DNA of 64,000 nt from Candidatus Ichthyocystis sparus (GCF_900078745.1 NZ_FKII01000042.1:62001-126000), one strand, 5' to 3'. Positions 36,402-44,898 are shown, numbered from the stretch's first letter. A program made the numbers and translations. Notes: generated from the letters alone by a model not told the origin.

Positions 36402-36977
36402 CTAGATACTACTCTTTACAGAACTCTGCTTATTGTTTCTGTTAAACAGCTTCAACTGCGCTTCGGCAACTGAACGAAGTTTTCCTAATTCACCATCTTG
36501 CGGAGCTCTATCAACTACGTACTCCAAATATTCCTTAGCTTGCTCTAAAGATTTACCAGCAGAAATCAAACACTGAGCCATATGAAAATAAATCTCAAAA
36601 TTGTCTGCATCAAGATCCAAAAGCAAAGCTGATAAATAAACATTAGCTGCACTAATGTAGTGTCCCATTTTGTGAAGGCAAGCAGCCAACCCAAACATAT
36701 ACTCTTGCTCGGTGTGTTTTAATCTAACCAATTCATGAAATATTGGATGGGCTTCACTATATCTACCACTGTTATACATTTTCAAAGCTACAAAATGCAT
36801 GGCATCTAATGATTCTTTGGAACGACCTTCAAAGGAAGATACAGTACCTCCGCCGAAGATATGATTAATCAGAGACATAACATCGTCGTCGGTATCGCTC
36901 TCGTGACCTTCATGCTCAGAACCGCTAACGACGGATTCTGAATCATCATCTCTATTTAAGTAATCTTTCTCCCGCAC
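36402..36977 (-). CDS. SycD/LcrH-type TPR chaperone, cassette A proximal
   Basis: After an acidic Ser/Asp-rich start this 191-residue protein has the LcrH pattern: NHIFGGGTVSSFEGRSKESLDAMHFVALKMYNSGRYSEAHPIFHELVRL..., with three TPR units and typical AACLHKMGHYISAANVYLSAL. It starts at GTG 36977 preceded by AGGGAGAT. It leads the cassette (chaperone, SctE, SctB, chaperone). The paralogue at 40413-40943 is the proximal chaperone of cassette B. A 506-base promoter region lies upstream. Confidence 0.92.
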   Translation of the reverse strand: MREKDYLNRDDDSESVVSGSEHEGHESDTDDDVMSLINHIFGGGTVSSFEGRSKESLDAMHFVALKMYNSGRYSEAHPIFHELVRLKHTEQEYMFGLAACLHKMGHYISAANVYLSALLLDLDADNFEIYFHMAQCLISAGKSLEQAKEYLEYVVDRAPQDGELGKLRSVAEAQLKLFNRNNKQSSVKSSI

Positions 36978-37483
36978 GACAATCTCCCTTCTTATTCAAG
37001 ATATCTACGGTAACACTCCAAAGATCTATAACTTACCTTGAAGATCTACCATAGCACATCATAAATATGGTTGACGTCCTACCAATAAACAATAGAACAA
37101 TACCCTTTAGTGTTTCTCTACTGTCAGGAGTAATTGAGGAAAAATTTACTACTACAAGGTAGCAATATTTATCTAATTTTCATATGCAAATAATTACCTA
37201 GAGAAATTCCATTATGAAAGAAAATGTGATGTGTAAATTTGACTGATGATAAATATAAGTAATTATCATACGTTGGCGTGTAATCTATCAGATGTGCTCT
37301 TGAATGTTTTTTCATTAGATTAACAAATATTTTTATGCAATTAGTGTACGCTGTAAGTGTTTACCCTGATAACAAAAAAGCCCCTTTCGGGGCTAAGTTA
37401 AAAATTACTGCACGAGCACCTACAAAAAAAGTTATTCATGAGATCCAATTTTCTTGGCCAAACAAAGTTTCTTGACCAAAATT
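36978..37483. other. Long AT-rich intergenic region between the two translocator cassettes
   Basis: No reading frame worth reporting was seen in this gap. It holds the terminator of cassette B (37374-37394) and must contain the promoter of cassette A. The stretch is AT-rich with several TATAAT-like hexamers on the minus strand, but I cannot choose one. The length is unusual inside an otherwise compact island, so a regulatory region or small RNA is possible. Confidence 0.4.
37374..37394 (-). terminator. Rho-independent terminator after translocator cassette B
   Basis: On the minus strand AGCCCC-GAAA-GGGGCT forms a 6-bp GC-rich stem with a GAAA tetraloop followed by TTTTTTG. It lies about 90 bases after the stop of the chaperone at 37484, and makes cassette B a separate transcript. 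Confidence 0.88.
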
Positions 37484-38008
37484 TTACTCCTTTGTGCGTT
37501 TTATGCTTTCAGCAGAGTTAGTATCTTCAGAGGAATTATTTGATTCAGCACTTGATTTATCAGACAAAATAGAAAACAAGGCTTCAGCTTGCTGCAAAAC
37601 ATCCTCATCGACAAAAGATGAATCAATCTGCGAAGACCGTACCACATAATTAAACATGGCCCGAGCCGTTCCAATTTCCCCTAACATCACATAGCACTGG
37701 CCAATGCGTAACATAGAAGTAGCAGAATCAGCACCACACACTCCCGCATAGCTATATAGCGCCAAAGCCCTCCTATAATCACCCATATCGTAACAACAAC
37801 GAGCTGCACCCATCAAATACTTATGGTTACGAGGCCTCATGGTCAATAAAAAAGAATACGTGCCTTCTGCCTTATCAAACTTCTTATTGCGCCAGAAATT
37901 AAGAGCAATAGAGTAAATCATCTCTGCAGAATCATCCGAAATTGCTTTCTTACCTACATCTTCAAGTTCATCAACATGAGCGTAAATTTGAGATACCTCG
38001 TTACCCAT
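37484..38008 (-). CDS. SycD/LcrH-type TPR chaperone, cassette B distal
   Basis: This 174-residue paralogue of the 33187-33747 chaperone has the same TPR core (AEMIYSIALNFWRNKKFDKAEGTYSFLLTMRPRNHKYLMGAARCCYDMGDYRRALALYSYAGVCG). It ends in a Ser/Glu-rich acidic tail rather than the basic tail of its paralogue. It probably serves the SctB-like translocator just upstream. RBS AAGAGGTG before ATG 38008. Confidence 0.92.
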   Translation of the reverse strand: MGNEVSQIYAHVDELEDVGKKAISDDSAEMIYSIALNFWRNKKFDKAEGTYSFLLTMRPRNHKYLMGAARCCYDMGDYRRALALYSYAGVCGADSATSMLRIGQCYVMLGEIGTARAMFNYVVRSSQIDSSFVDEDVLQQAEALFSILSDKSSAESNNSSEDTNSAESIKRTKE

Positions 38009-38061
38009 TAATCACCTCTTAATTTATAATTATCATTATCATTACTATTTTTACCGCAAAA

Positions 38062-39081
38062 CTAGGTATTACGAAAAGCAGATGATTGTGACTGCGTACT
38101 GGCACGACTTGCCTCTTGCAAAACTTGCAGAATATGAGTACGAACTTCGCTCATACGACTTTGCCAATCAGCAGCCATGCCTGCCTCATTCTGATCAACT
38201 TGACCAAGAGCTTCTTCCTTAGCTTGCTTTGCAGAAAATTGCGCATTCTGGAATTGGCCAACAGCTGAAATGGCATTTCCTAAAGGCATACCCGTCCTGC
38301 CTAAGGCATCAGCTCCCAAAGAAAGCTTTTGCGCTTCCTGCTCTTTAAGCAATGCTTTGTCTAACAAAGCTTTTTTCGTAGCATCAACTGAGCCCAAACC
38401 GGTCTCAGCTACCGCATCTGCAGCATTAACCGTATTCGAACCACTAGCTGTTGCAAGACCTGCCATCTCCGGATTCTGCAAAGCTGAAGCCTGAGATTTC
38501 AAGTCAGCAGCCTTAGTGCTAGAATGCATGGATTTCACAGACATCCCCATACTTCCAAGGCCAGCAGCCATGCTTACACCAGAAGCTACCATAGAAGCAA
38601 CAAAAGCTGATTTTGCCCCCTCAAGCATATGATCTGAAGCTGATATACTATGCTGAAGGGCCTCTTGCGAGTTTAAGGCTCGTTCATTCCAGTTGCTCGC
38701 TGATTCCTCAGCGGAGGATTCAATAAGAACAGACATAACCTGAGCAAGAAGTGCCTGGAAGTTTTGCTCATTGGAAAAACCTAAGGTAAGATCTGATATG
38801 GCGTTGCTATCACTTGCCACTACCGGCTCAGCCGGTAGTCCCATTGATTGACTAGCAGCTGCGGCTATGTTAACACTCGAACCACTTTCAACAATTGATG
38901 TGATTCCCACATTTTTAGAATCGGCCACTCCACCTGCAGTGGAACCAGTCTTGGAGTCAGAATTCCCGGACATGATCTTAGCCAGTTCAGCCATTAATTC
39001 TTCAAGCTCTTTATTGGACGGTTTTTGTGCTGGATCTATAGTGGTATCAGGTGTAGCACCGACATTTGCATTTATATTCAT
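38062..39081 (-). CDS. Minor translocator SctB-like, cassette B
   Basis: A 339-residue translocator in the SctB position of cassette B. It has a Ser/Asn-rich start, the segment SVNIAAAASQSMG (near residue 75), a hydrophobic helix (AKSAFVASMVASGVSMAAGLGSMGMSV), and a helical C-terminal part ending SQSSAFRNT. It differs strongly from the cassette A copy in its first half (no poly-Ala), but the hydrophobic centre and the end agree. RBS GAGGA. The order SctE, SctB, chaperone matches cassette A. Confidence 0.78.
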   Translation of the reverse strand: MNINANVGATPDTTIDPAQKPSNKELEELMAELAKIMSGNSDSKTGSTAGGVADSKNVGITSIVESGSSVNIAAAASQSMGLPAEPVVASDSNAISDLTLGFSNEQNFQALLAQVMSVLIESSAEESASNWNERALNSQEALQHSISASDHMLEGAKSAFVASMVASGVSMAAGLGSMGMSVKSMHSSTKAADLKSQASALQNPEMAGLATASGSNTVNAADAVAETGLGSVDATKKALLDKALLKEQEAQKLSLGADALGRTGMPLGNAISAVGQFQNAQFSAKQAKEEALGQVDQNEAGMAADWQSRMSEVRTHILQVLQEASRASTQSQSSAFRNT

Positions 39082-39120
39082 ATAATCCTCACTCTCCCTA
39101 ACTGCATTGTTAGTGTAAGT

Positions 39121-40404
39121 TCAAACCATGTTACGAAATGCCACCCCAGAAGACTTCAAAGCACTCTGAATAGTTTGATTAGTTAACTCTTGCATCTCGG
39201 CCATGTGAGTAATTAGTTGCTTCATCATGTCCTGTTCTCTTTTACGACTATCCCTCATCGCGTTTAAAAAACCCCTCATCTTGGTAAGATCTGCTTTAAT
39301 TTTTGCCTTGTCATACTGAGTTTTTGCCTGATACATAGCATATCCGGCTTGACCAACTTGCAACCCTACTTGAGCAATTTGTGAAATATCAGCACTCATC
39401 TGAGCAAACTTAGAAACATCATCAACAGAACCTAAATAGGTAGTAGCTGCTGATACACTAGTGGCGGTAGAAGAAATAGCACCACCAGCGTTCATAGTTA
39501 CACCCATCAAAGCTATCATCACTATAAACGACATAATCATGCCAAAAATTTGAGCTCCAGACTGTGTCATACCCATACTCTGAGCTATACCCTCAAAGTA
39601 CATAGACAAAACCTTGGGATCACCTAAAAACATCCCAGTAACAATACCAGTAGTACCAGCTATAGCTTTAGCAACACCCTCCGCCTTTTCTGAATCCATA
39701 CCATCTTTAACTAATGAAACTTTGATACCTTCAGCCATTTGTCTTAACATGCCAGAAAAGGTTATATCCTCACCTGACACTTGACTCGCTATCGATAGCC
39801 CTGAATTAATTAAGCCCATAATGGCAGAAATTGCAGCTATTATTGTTGCTGGACTAGGAACAAGCACAGCAGCAGCAATGGCAATTGCTGCTATTACTAT
39901 CATTACTAAAAAAAACAATATTTTTAGGATTAAATCTCCTATACTAGAACTTCCTTCTTCTATGTACTCTTCTAATTTTTGCATGTTTCTATCATGTAGT
40001 ACTTTATAATCGTGCTGGCTTCCTTTTAGCCGTGTTACAGAAGCTTGTATAGCCTTATCTATAATCTCAGAACTAGCATTATTAACTGCCACCATCGCAT
40101 CTTCTGGAGACATGTTTTCCAAATATTCATATCCAGATGGCATTTTTAGCTTTGCTGGCCCATAAGAATCAAAAGGTGACTTTTTGTTTATAATTTCCCC
40201 AAGCGCTCTCACGGCATTCTGGGCAGCATCATTAGTCACCTGTGTATCAGATGCAGCAGCCCTCAAAACCTTGGTTACATTTATGTCTTCAGCGGCCCTA
40301 TCCTGCTTTGCTTGCTCAGATTCTGCAGATTCAGATACAACATCATTATTACTAGAAACAGTAGAAGTGCTGTTAGAACCAGTTGAATTAACATTAGATT
40401 GCAT
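39121..40404 (-). CDS. Major translocator SctE-like, cassette B
   Basis: The 427-residue SctE-type translocator shows a polar Ser/Asn start, a coiled-coil region (QASVTRLKGSQHDYKVLHDRNMQKLEEYIEEG), hydrophobic hairpin one (ILFFLVMIVIAAIAIAAAVLVPSPATIIAAISAIMGLI), hairpin two (IFGMIMSFIVMIALMGVTM), and an amphipathic C-terminus ending VAFRNMV. I use ATG 40404, preceded by GAGGTG. It is the paralogue of 35015-36388. The two copies are quite diverged, so the duplication is not recent. Confidence 0.9.
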   Translation of the reverse strand: MQSNVNSTGSNSTSTVSSNNDVVSESAESEQAKQDRAAEDINVTKVLRAAASDTQVTNDAAQNAVRALGEIINKKSPFDSYGPAKLKMPSGYEYLENMSPEDAMVAVNNASSEIIDKAIQASVTRLKGSQHDYKVLHDRNMQKLEEYIEEGSSSIGDLILKILFFLVMIVIAAIAIAAAVLVPSPATIIAAISAIMGLINSGLSIASQVSGEDITFSGMLRQMAEGIKVSLVKDGMDSEKAEGVAKAIAGTTGIVTGMFLGDPKVLSMYFEGIAQSMGMTQSGAQIFGMIMSFIVMIALMGVTMNAGGAISSTATSVSAATTYLGSVDDVSKFAQMSADISQIAQVGLQVGQAGYAMYQAKTQYDKAKIKADLTKMRGFLNAMRDSRKREQDMMKQLITHMAEMQELTNQTIQSALKSSGVAFRNMV

Positions 40405-40412
40405 ATAGCACC

Positions 40413-40943
40413 TCAATTTTGTTTATTTTTTTCCTTTTGAGCGCCCTTCTTTTTAAGAAGCTTCAACTTTGCTTTTGCAATAGGACCAAACTCTGATAAT
40501 TCACCTTCATCAGGACAATGTTTAATTACATGCTCCAAATATCTTTCAGCCTCATCCAAATGTGAATTTGATGCAATAAGGCACTCTGCAATACGAAACG
40601 ATGGTTCTAAATTAGTGTCACCCTCGTTAAGCATAATTGATGATAAATATACATTTGCCGCGTTAGCATATCTTTTTTTCTTTTGCAAACAAGCAGCCAA
40701 GCTAAACATAAATTCATAATTGCTATGATTTAGGCGAACAAGCTCATGAAACAAAATATGGGCATCATCATAGTTCCCAGAATTGTAAAGTTTTATGGCA
40801 TTATAATGAATTATTTTAATTGCCTCTGGCGAACGACCCTCCCATTCCGCCATGGTACCACCACTAAAAATATGCGACAACAATAGATTAAAATCATGAA
40901 ACAACGACTCGTCACTTTTCGTATCCCCACTAGAACCATGCAT
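40413..40943 (-). CDS. SycD/LcrH-type TPR chaperone, cassette B proximal
   Basis: 176 residues with the same core as the 36402 protein: LLSHIFSGGTMAEWEGRSPEAIKIIHYNAIKLYNSGNYDDAHILFHELVRLNHSNYEFMFSLAACLQKKKRYANAANVYLSSI. The C-terminus is rich in Lys (LKKKGAQKEKNKQN). It starts at ATG 40943, preceded by AGAGAG; its stop is nine bases before the SctE-like start. It heads cassette B. Confidence 0.92.
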   Translation of the reverse strand: MHGSSGDTKSDESLFHDFNLLLSHIFSGGTMAEWEGRSPEAIKIIHYNAIKLYNSGNYDDAHILFHELVRLNHSNYEFMFSLAACLQKKKRYANAANVYLSSIMLNEGDTNLEPSFRIAECLIASNSHLDEAERYLEHVIKHCPDEGELSEFGPIAKAKLKLLKKKGAQKEKNKQN

Positions 40944-41031
40944 GGTAACTCTCTTTATATTTATTCTTCTAAGCACCCGTAGCTCACAAAAAGCTTGCCT
41001 ACGTATTTTTGTCTGCTATAAGCTCAGTTTG

Positions 41032-41069
41032 TTCCTGATAAGTAATAACATTCCTGATAAGTAATAACA
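41032..41069. repeat. Perfect tandem duplication of a 19-bp unit
   Basis: TTCCTGATAAGTAATAACA occurs at 41032-41050 and again directly at 41051-41069. It lies in the 142-base gap between the EspA-like gene and translocator cassette B, where the promoter of cassette B is expected. The copies may be binding sites or simple slippage. Confidence 0.9.
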
Positions 41070-41085
41070 TACCAGTAACACTAAA

Positions 41086-41622
41086 CTAAACAAGGTTACG
41101 AACGATAGCCTTGAGGGAGTTAAAGAAGGTCTGCATGGAGTTAGTGGTCATGTCAGAATAAACTTGAGACTGGTTAACACCCATCTGCAAGCGCGTTGCG
41201 TCTTGCTGGCTGAGAGAATTAAGCTGGTCAATAGCGGCACGAACCTTTTCAATTGCTCCTAACAGCTCACCATAATTAGTAACCTTAGTCGGATCCTGCC
41301 CTAATGCAGTCAAATCATCAACGATATCTTGAGGCAGAGGAAGAACCGACTTATCTGGAGTTGTATCAGGAGGAAAAGTAGCCTTATAGCTCTGCAAATC
41401 ACCTAGAGTTTTATTCAAAAGCGCTAGCCTCTTGTTTTTCTTATCCATCTCCAAAAGCTGCAAACTAACTGTATCATTTTGGTTTTTCATGCTCATAGTA
41501 CCAACAAGCAGGATCAGCACCTGCATAGCAATGTCCCCTGGACCTTGTGCAAATAGAGCCTGAATTTGTGGTGTCTGATAAGAAAAATTGTAAGAAACAT
41601 ACCATGGATCACTCGTAGGCAT
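41086..41622 (-). CDS. EspA/Bsp22-like filament or needle-tip candidate
   Basis: 178 residues. After a polar start (about 28 residues) come a hydrophobic helix (DIAMQVLILLVGTMSMKNQ), a long coiled-coil helix (DTVSLQLLEMDKKNKRLALLNKTLGDLQSY), a proline-rich turn region (LPLPQDIVDDLTALG), and a second coiled-coil region with MGVNQSQVYSDMTTNSMQTFFNSL, ending KAIVRNLV. This is the layout of EspA: hydrophobic helix, heptad region, loop, long C-terminal heptad. The position next to translocators and opposite sctW fits Bordetella bsp22. No LcrV-type tip gene is in the window. RBS GGAGG. The alternatives are an effector or an unrelated secreted helical protein. Confidence 0.55.
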   Translation of the reverse strand: MPTSDPWYVSYNFSYQTPQIQALFAQGPGDIAMQVLILLVGTMSMKNQNDTVSLQLLEMDKKNKRLALLNKTLGDLQSYKATFPPDTTPDKSVLPLPQDIVDDLTALGQDPTKVTNYGELLGAIEKVRAAIDQLNSLSQQDATRLQMGVNQSQVYSDMTTNSMQTFFNSLKAIVRNLV

Positions 41623-41687
41623 TCCTAACCTCCGTTACGTTTAACGCCTAAAATCAAATGCAAAACAGTGTAGTATAGCTAAAATAG

Positions 41688-42101
41688 CTAAATCCAGTCC
41701 TTCTTCTTCTTTTTACGCACCTTCTTGTCTCCTGCAGCAGCGAATCCTCCCTTAAGAGCAACATCCACAGGAACTTCAGCAACGGACACATCCTTATCAG
41801 CATCAGTGACAATATCTTTTTCTCCATTTTGTTCCTGATTAGAAACCGGAGAAGAATCAGCTTTTTCCTCTGCCATTCGGGAGATCTCCTTCTGGATAAC
41901 ATCGTACATCTTCTGAATAGTATCACGCTCTTTATCAGTAAGATGTTTTTGTGCAATATCCAGAAACTCCATACTAACACCTTCTGCTTGAAGGGCCAGC
42001 TCCAGATTCTTTTTATTTTCCTCAACAATCTCACGGGCTCGATTAACCAGCCTCTCCCTTTTTTTAATTTCCCGCGCTATCTCTAATATATCGGCTGACA
42101 T
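41688..42101 (-). CDS. Small coiled-coil protein upstream of the EspA-like gene
   Basis: 137 residues: an N-terminal charged coiled coil (about 1-80, LEIAREIKKRERLVNRAREIVEENKKNLELAL...) followed by an acidic then strongly basic low-complexity tail ending KKVRKKKKKDWI. I recognise no family. It lies 65 bases upstream of the EspA-like gene on the same strand. By analogy with the CesA/CesAB chaperones of EspA, which are short helical proteins, it could be that protein's chaperone. It could also be a secreted or scaffold protein. RBS AAGGGTG. Confidence 0.5.
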   Translation of the reverse strand: MSADILEIAREIKKRERLVNRAREIVEENKKNLELALQAEGVSMEFLDIAQKHLTDKERDTIQKMYDVIQKEISRMAEEKADSSPVSNQEQNGEKDIVTDADKDVSVAEVPVDVALKGGFAAAGDKKVRKKKKKDWI

Positions 42102-42518
42102 AACACCCTTTTCCGAGACATCCCGAAGACGTCTAGACTCAAACTGAATAACAAGAATGGATCCTACCTGAAAAATTTAAAAAAAAAATCAATTCAATGA
42201 CGCCCATAATATTTTTACATACGCAAATCAAATAACGGATAAAACATAACGATAGTGTAAAGCAGCATAGCATAACGAAATAATCTAATTTATATATGAC
42301 ATAACAAACAATGTTGGTTATTTTATATATAAACTCTGACGAACTTAATACAACAACAAAAAACCACTACTTGTGGTGTATTTACTATTAGTAATTACCA
42401 TGAGAGGGAATTTGTTACACGACAAATTTCTCACATGGACATAGAATTGGTAGGCACCATCTTGTGTGCAGTAGGAAAGAAACAAATTAGGATGGCAACA
42501 GTAAAGGAGAAAAAGACA
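42102..42518. promoter_or_regulatory. Divergent promoter region of the sctW operon and the EspA-like operon
   Basis: About 400 bases without a credible gene separate two divergent secretion operons. It is AT-rich and contains a hairpin ACCAC-TACTT-GTGGT around 42363-42377. An AAGGAG at 42504-42509 is the ribosome site of sctW. No specific activator site is recognised. A divergent control region between sctW and a tip-protein gene is a good candidate for co-regulation. Confidence 0.5.
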
Positions 42519-43976
42519 ATGGGTCCTTCTCAGATTGGTCGTATAGCAAGGACGGTGTCCACTCAGGCCTTGAAATTTCCCCAAGGAGGCTCTCAGCAAG
42601 GGTCAGAAGATCTGGCATCAGAGGATCGTGACCTTAGTGGCATAAGAAATGAACGAACCCGTAGAAGCAACCCTATTGCTCAGCATATGCACTCAACTCG
42701 CACCTTTAACTCACAAAAGTTTGTAGCTAATTTGTCTTACATAGATATGGCAACTTCCTCAGCAGGGGTTGAGGAGTTGTCCATGGCAGCATCAACCCTA
42801 ACAAAGCGGGTGCGCTCGCTCAAGGAACGTAAGTTTGAGATTGAGGGGGAACGCCCTGAGGAACTATCAGAAACTGAAGCTCAAAAATACTCGGAAGTTA
42901 CCCTGTCTGATCTATCGGGCCTAATGCTATTTTCCAAAAAGCTATCTAAAAGGCCTAAGGGTGCTCGTCAAATGGCAGAAATGGAATACCCAGATGACGA
43001 GGTTTCACAGGATATGGCACTTCAGTTTTCCTTAAACTTTGCTGAACGTGCCCTTAAGGAGGCGGAGAGTGACCCTAATACTCCTGAGAGTAAAATACGT
43101 GAGCTAAAAAGTAATATTTCCAGTCTCATGGAACAACTACGTGAGCTACGTTTGGAACATGGACAAACTATCCGCGCTAAATTTAACGTAGCATCAGCGG
43201 CGCGTAGCTTTGCAGAATCGATAAAAAGTTCTAATTTAGATAAAAAAGATCAGGAGTCTCTTAAATCTGGGGTAAAAACTTTTCAATCTGTTTACTCCAA
43301 TCTAGCAGACTCATATTCCCCAGATACTGAAACTGGAATGCAGGCACTGCATGAGGAAGCCTTGCAAAACTCATCTCTTCGCTCCCTATACTTGATGGTT
43401 AGGCAACGATTTGGGTTGGATAACATTCAATCTGGCTTTAGTGAGGTGGTAAAAGCAATATCAGCAGACATGAATAGCTCGCAACCATCCATAGGATCCA
43501 CCAACCTAACTTTAATGCTTAGAGATTTCAAGATCCTGGCCGCTACCCGCAATGTGTATGAATCATGCAAGGAACATACGGCCCTCATGAAAAAACAGCA
43601 CGGATTTGAAATTTCTCAAGCTACCATGACAGATGAATGTGTTCTCTTGAGTACGGAAGCCTGGGTTACCAGCAACCATTACAGTCAAATCTTAACTAGG
43701 CACAAAGTGTATGATCCTAACAACGAAGCAGACAAGGCCAGTCTTTCCAAAACACGTTTGGCTATATGTTTTATGAATGCAATGCTAAGTGGTGTTCGCG
43801 AGGTACCTGCAGAAATGATGCCTGACGGTGATGAAAGCAGGGTAAAAACCATTGATGAGGCAATTGTGGTCATGGACTCTCTCATTGACACGGAAGAGAC
43901 CTTAGATACTGACATGACCACTGTAGAGTCGGTTGATTTCTTGCAATCAGAGAAACGACGAGTAAAATCCCAGTAG
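42519..43976 (+). CDS. sctW: Type III gatekeeper SctW (YopN/CopN/BopN family)
   Basis: SctW controls the order of secretion and plugs the system until host contact. The protein of 485 residues has a polar N-terminal signal region, an HrpJ/YopN-type helical core (LSETEAQKYSEVTLSDLSGLMLFSKK... ALQFSLNFAERALKEA), and a C-terminal part that may be a TyeA-like X-bundle in one chain (ATMTDECVLLSTEAWV...). This is longer than YopN. The frame has earlier ATGs (42435, 42492), but AAGGAG lies nine bases before ATG 42519, so I take that one. Next come a chaperone, sctX, sctY and sctV, the Yersinia yopN-to-yscV order. Confidence 0.88.
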   Translation: MGPSQIGRIARTVSTQALKFPQGGSQQGSEDLASEDRDLSGIRNERTRRSNPIAQHMHSTRTFNSQKFVANLSYIDMATSSAGVEELSMAASTLTKRVRSLKERKFEIEGERPEELSETEAQKYSEVTLSDLSGLMLFSKKLSKRPKGARQMAEMEYPDDEVSQDMALQFSLNFAERALKEAESDPNTPESKIRELKSNISSLMEQLRELRLEHGQTIRAKFNVASAARSFAESIKSSNLDKKDQESLKSGVKTFQSVYSNLADSYSPDTETGMQALHEEALQNSSLRSLYLMVRQRFGLDNIQSGFSEVVKAISADMNSSQPSIGSTNLTLMLRDFKILAATRNVYESCKEHTALMKKQHGFEISQATMTDECVLLSTEAWVTSNHYSQILTRHKVYDPNNEADKASLSKTRLAICFMNAMLSGVREVPAEMMPDGDESRVKTIDEAIVVMDSLIDTEETLDTDMTTVESVDFLQSEKRRVKSQ

Positions 43977-44002
43977 TCGGCTAATACAAGAGGGGGCGTG
44001 CT

Positions 44003-44383
44003 TTGTCACCAGAAGCAGCGATAGCTGAATACCAAAGGTATATAGATATGGAACTACCAGATGACATAGGTGGTTCAGCGTTTCAACTGGAGGATACTTC
44101 ACGTGGATGGATATTTGGGCTTGATAGTGACCGTGTTCATGTGATTCCTTTCTATGCAGCCCCTGCTATATATTTTGACACAGAGAAAAAAGAAAAAGCT
44201 CTAGTTTCAGTAGATATGCGACGCCAGAGAAGTATGACTGGACTGGCTGTAAGCATGTCTGAAATAAACAACCAAGAATGGCTGGTTGCAATAATGAGAA
44301 TTTCTCCTCAAAAGGCTTCTATTGATGTAATAGACGATTGTATTATTAGTTTGCAAAGATTCTTAACGGTAATAATTAGCTAG
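44003..44383 (+). CDS. Small type III chaperone, SycN position
   Basis: 126 residues with alternating beta and alpha segments, typical in size of class I chaperones (AAIAEYQRYIDMEL ... GWIFGLDSDRVHVIPFY...VIDDCIISLQRFLTVIIS). The sequence carries no certain family motif. Between sctW and sctX is where Yersinia has tyeA/sycN, so a chaperone for SctW is the best guess. The start is TTG 44003 with AGAGGGGG upstream. Confidence 0.6.
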   Translation: MSPEAAIAEYQRYIDMELPDDIGGSAFQLEDTSRGWIFGLDSDRVHVIPFYAAPAIYFDTEKKEKALVSVDMRRQRSMTGLAVSMSEINNQEWLVAIMRISPQKASIDVIDDCIISLQRFLTVIIS

Positions 44384-44461
44384 AAATACCCATTTACCAC
44401 CACGTACTTTAAAAAAAATTAATAGCCTTCTTTTATGATATCGGACATAGGAGGAGGAAAA

Positions 44462-44875
44462 ATGGACAATCAGCTAAACTCAACGGGACCAAAACTTCTC
44501 TCGTTCGATTATGGTCTTTTGTCAGTTGATCATCATAAGGAAAATATTTTAACGGATGAAACTGTTGATATTCCTGAAGATTTGAGAATATTTCCTCCTG
44601 ACAAATTATTAGATCCGTATGCAGGAACAGCATTAGATTTCAAAGGATATTTGGCAGAGCAAACTCTAAAATCCTTGGAGCCTAAGATAAACAATGACAA
44701 ACTATTTTTAACCGACGTATTCTTAATGCATATGCAGGCAGCCGATGAATGTTTTCGTCAGCTAGCAAAGGAAACTAGCAATAAGAATTTTCACAAAGCA
44801 GTTCATGTCCTTATTGAGGAAATGGCTCTGCGTGAATTAATGTCAAACTCAAGAAATTCGTTAATTTCCGTATAA
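44462..44875 (+). CDS. sctX: Type III early-substrate protein SctX (YscX-like)
   Basis: 137 residues. The pattern IPEDLRIFPPDKLLDPYAGTALDFKG is reminiscent of YscX (LPDRYALPPDGHPVEP...) and it is followed by helical segments (LFLTDVFLMHMQAADECFRQLAKETS). The gene lies immediately before sctY and sctV, the conserved sctX-sctY-sctV order. In Yersinia YscX is secreted with YscY as chaperone and is needed for export of the needle. The ATG is preceded by GGAGGAGGA, a strong ribosome site that excludes the upstream in-frame ATG. Confidence 0.75.
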   Translation: MDNQLNSTGPKLLSFDYGLLSVDHHKENILTDETVDIPEDLRIFPPDKLLDPYAGTALDFKGYLAEQTLKSLEPKINNDKLFLTDVFLMHMQAADECFRQLAKETSNKNFHKAVHVLIEEMALRELMSNSRNSLISV

Positions 44876-44898
44876 CAGCTCGCTAAAAATTGGTATCA

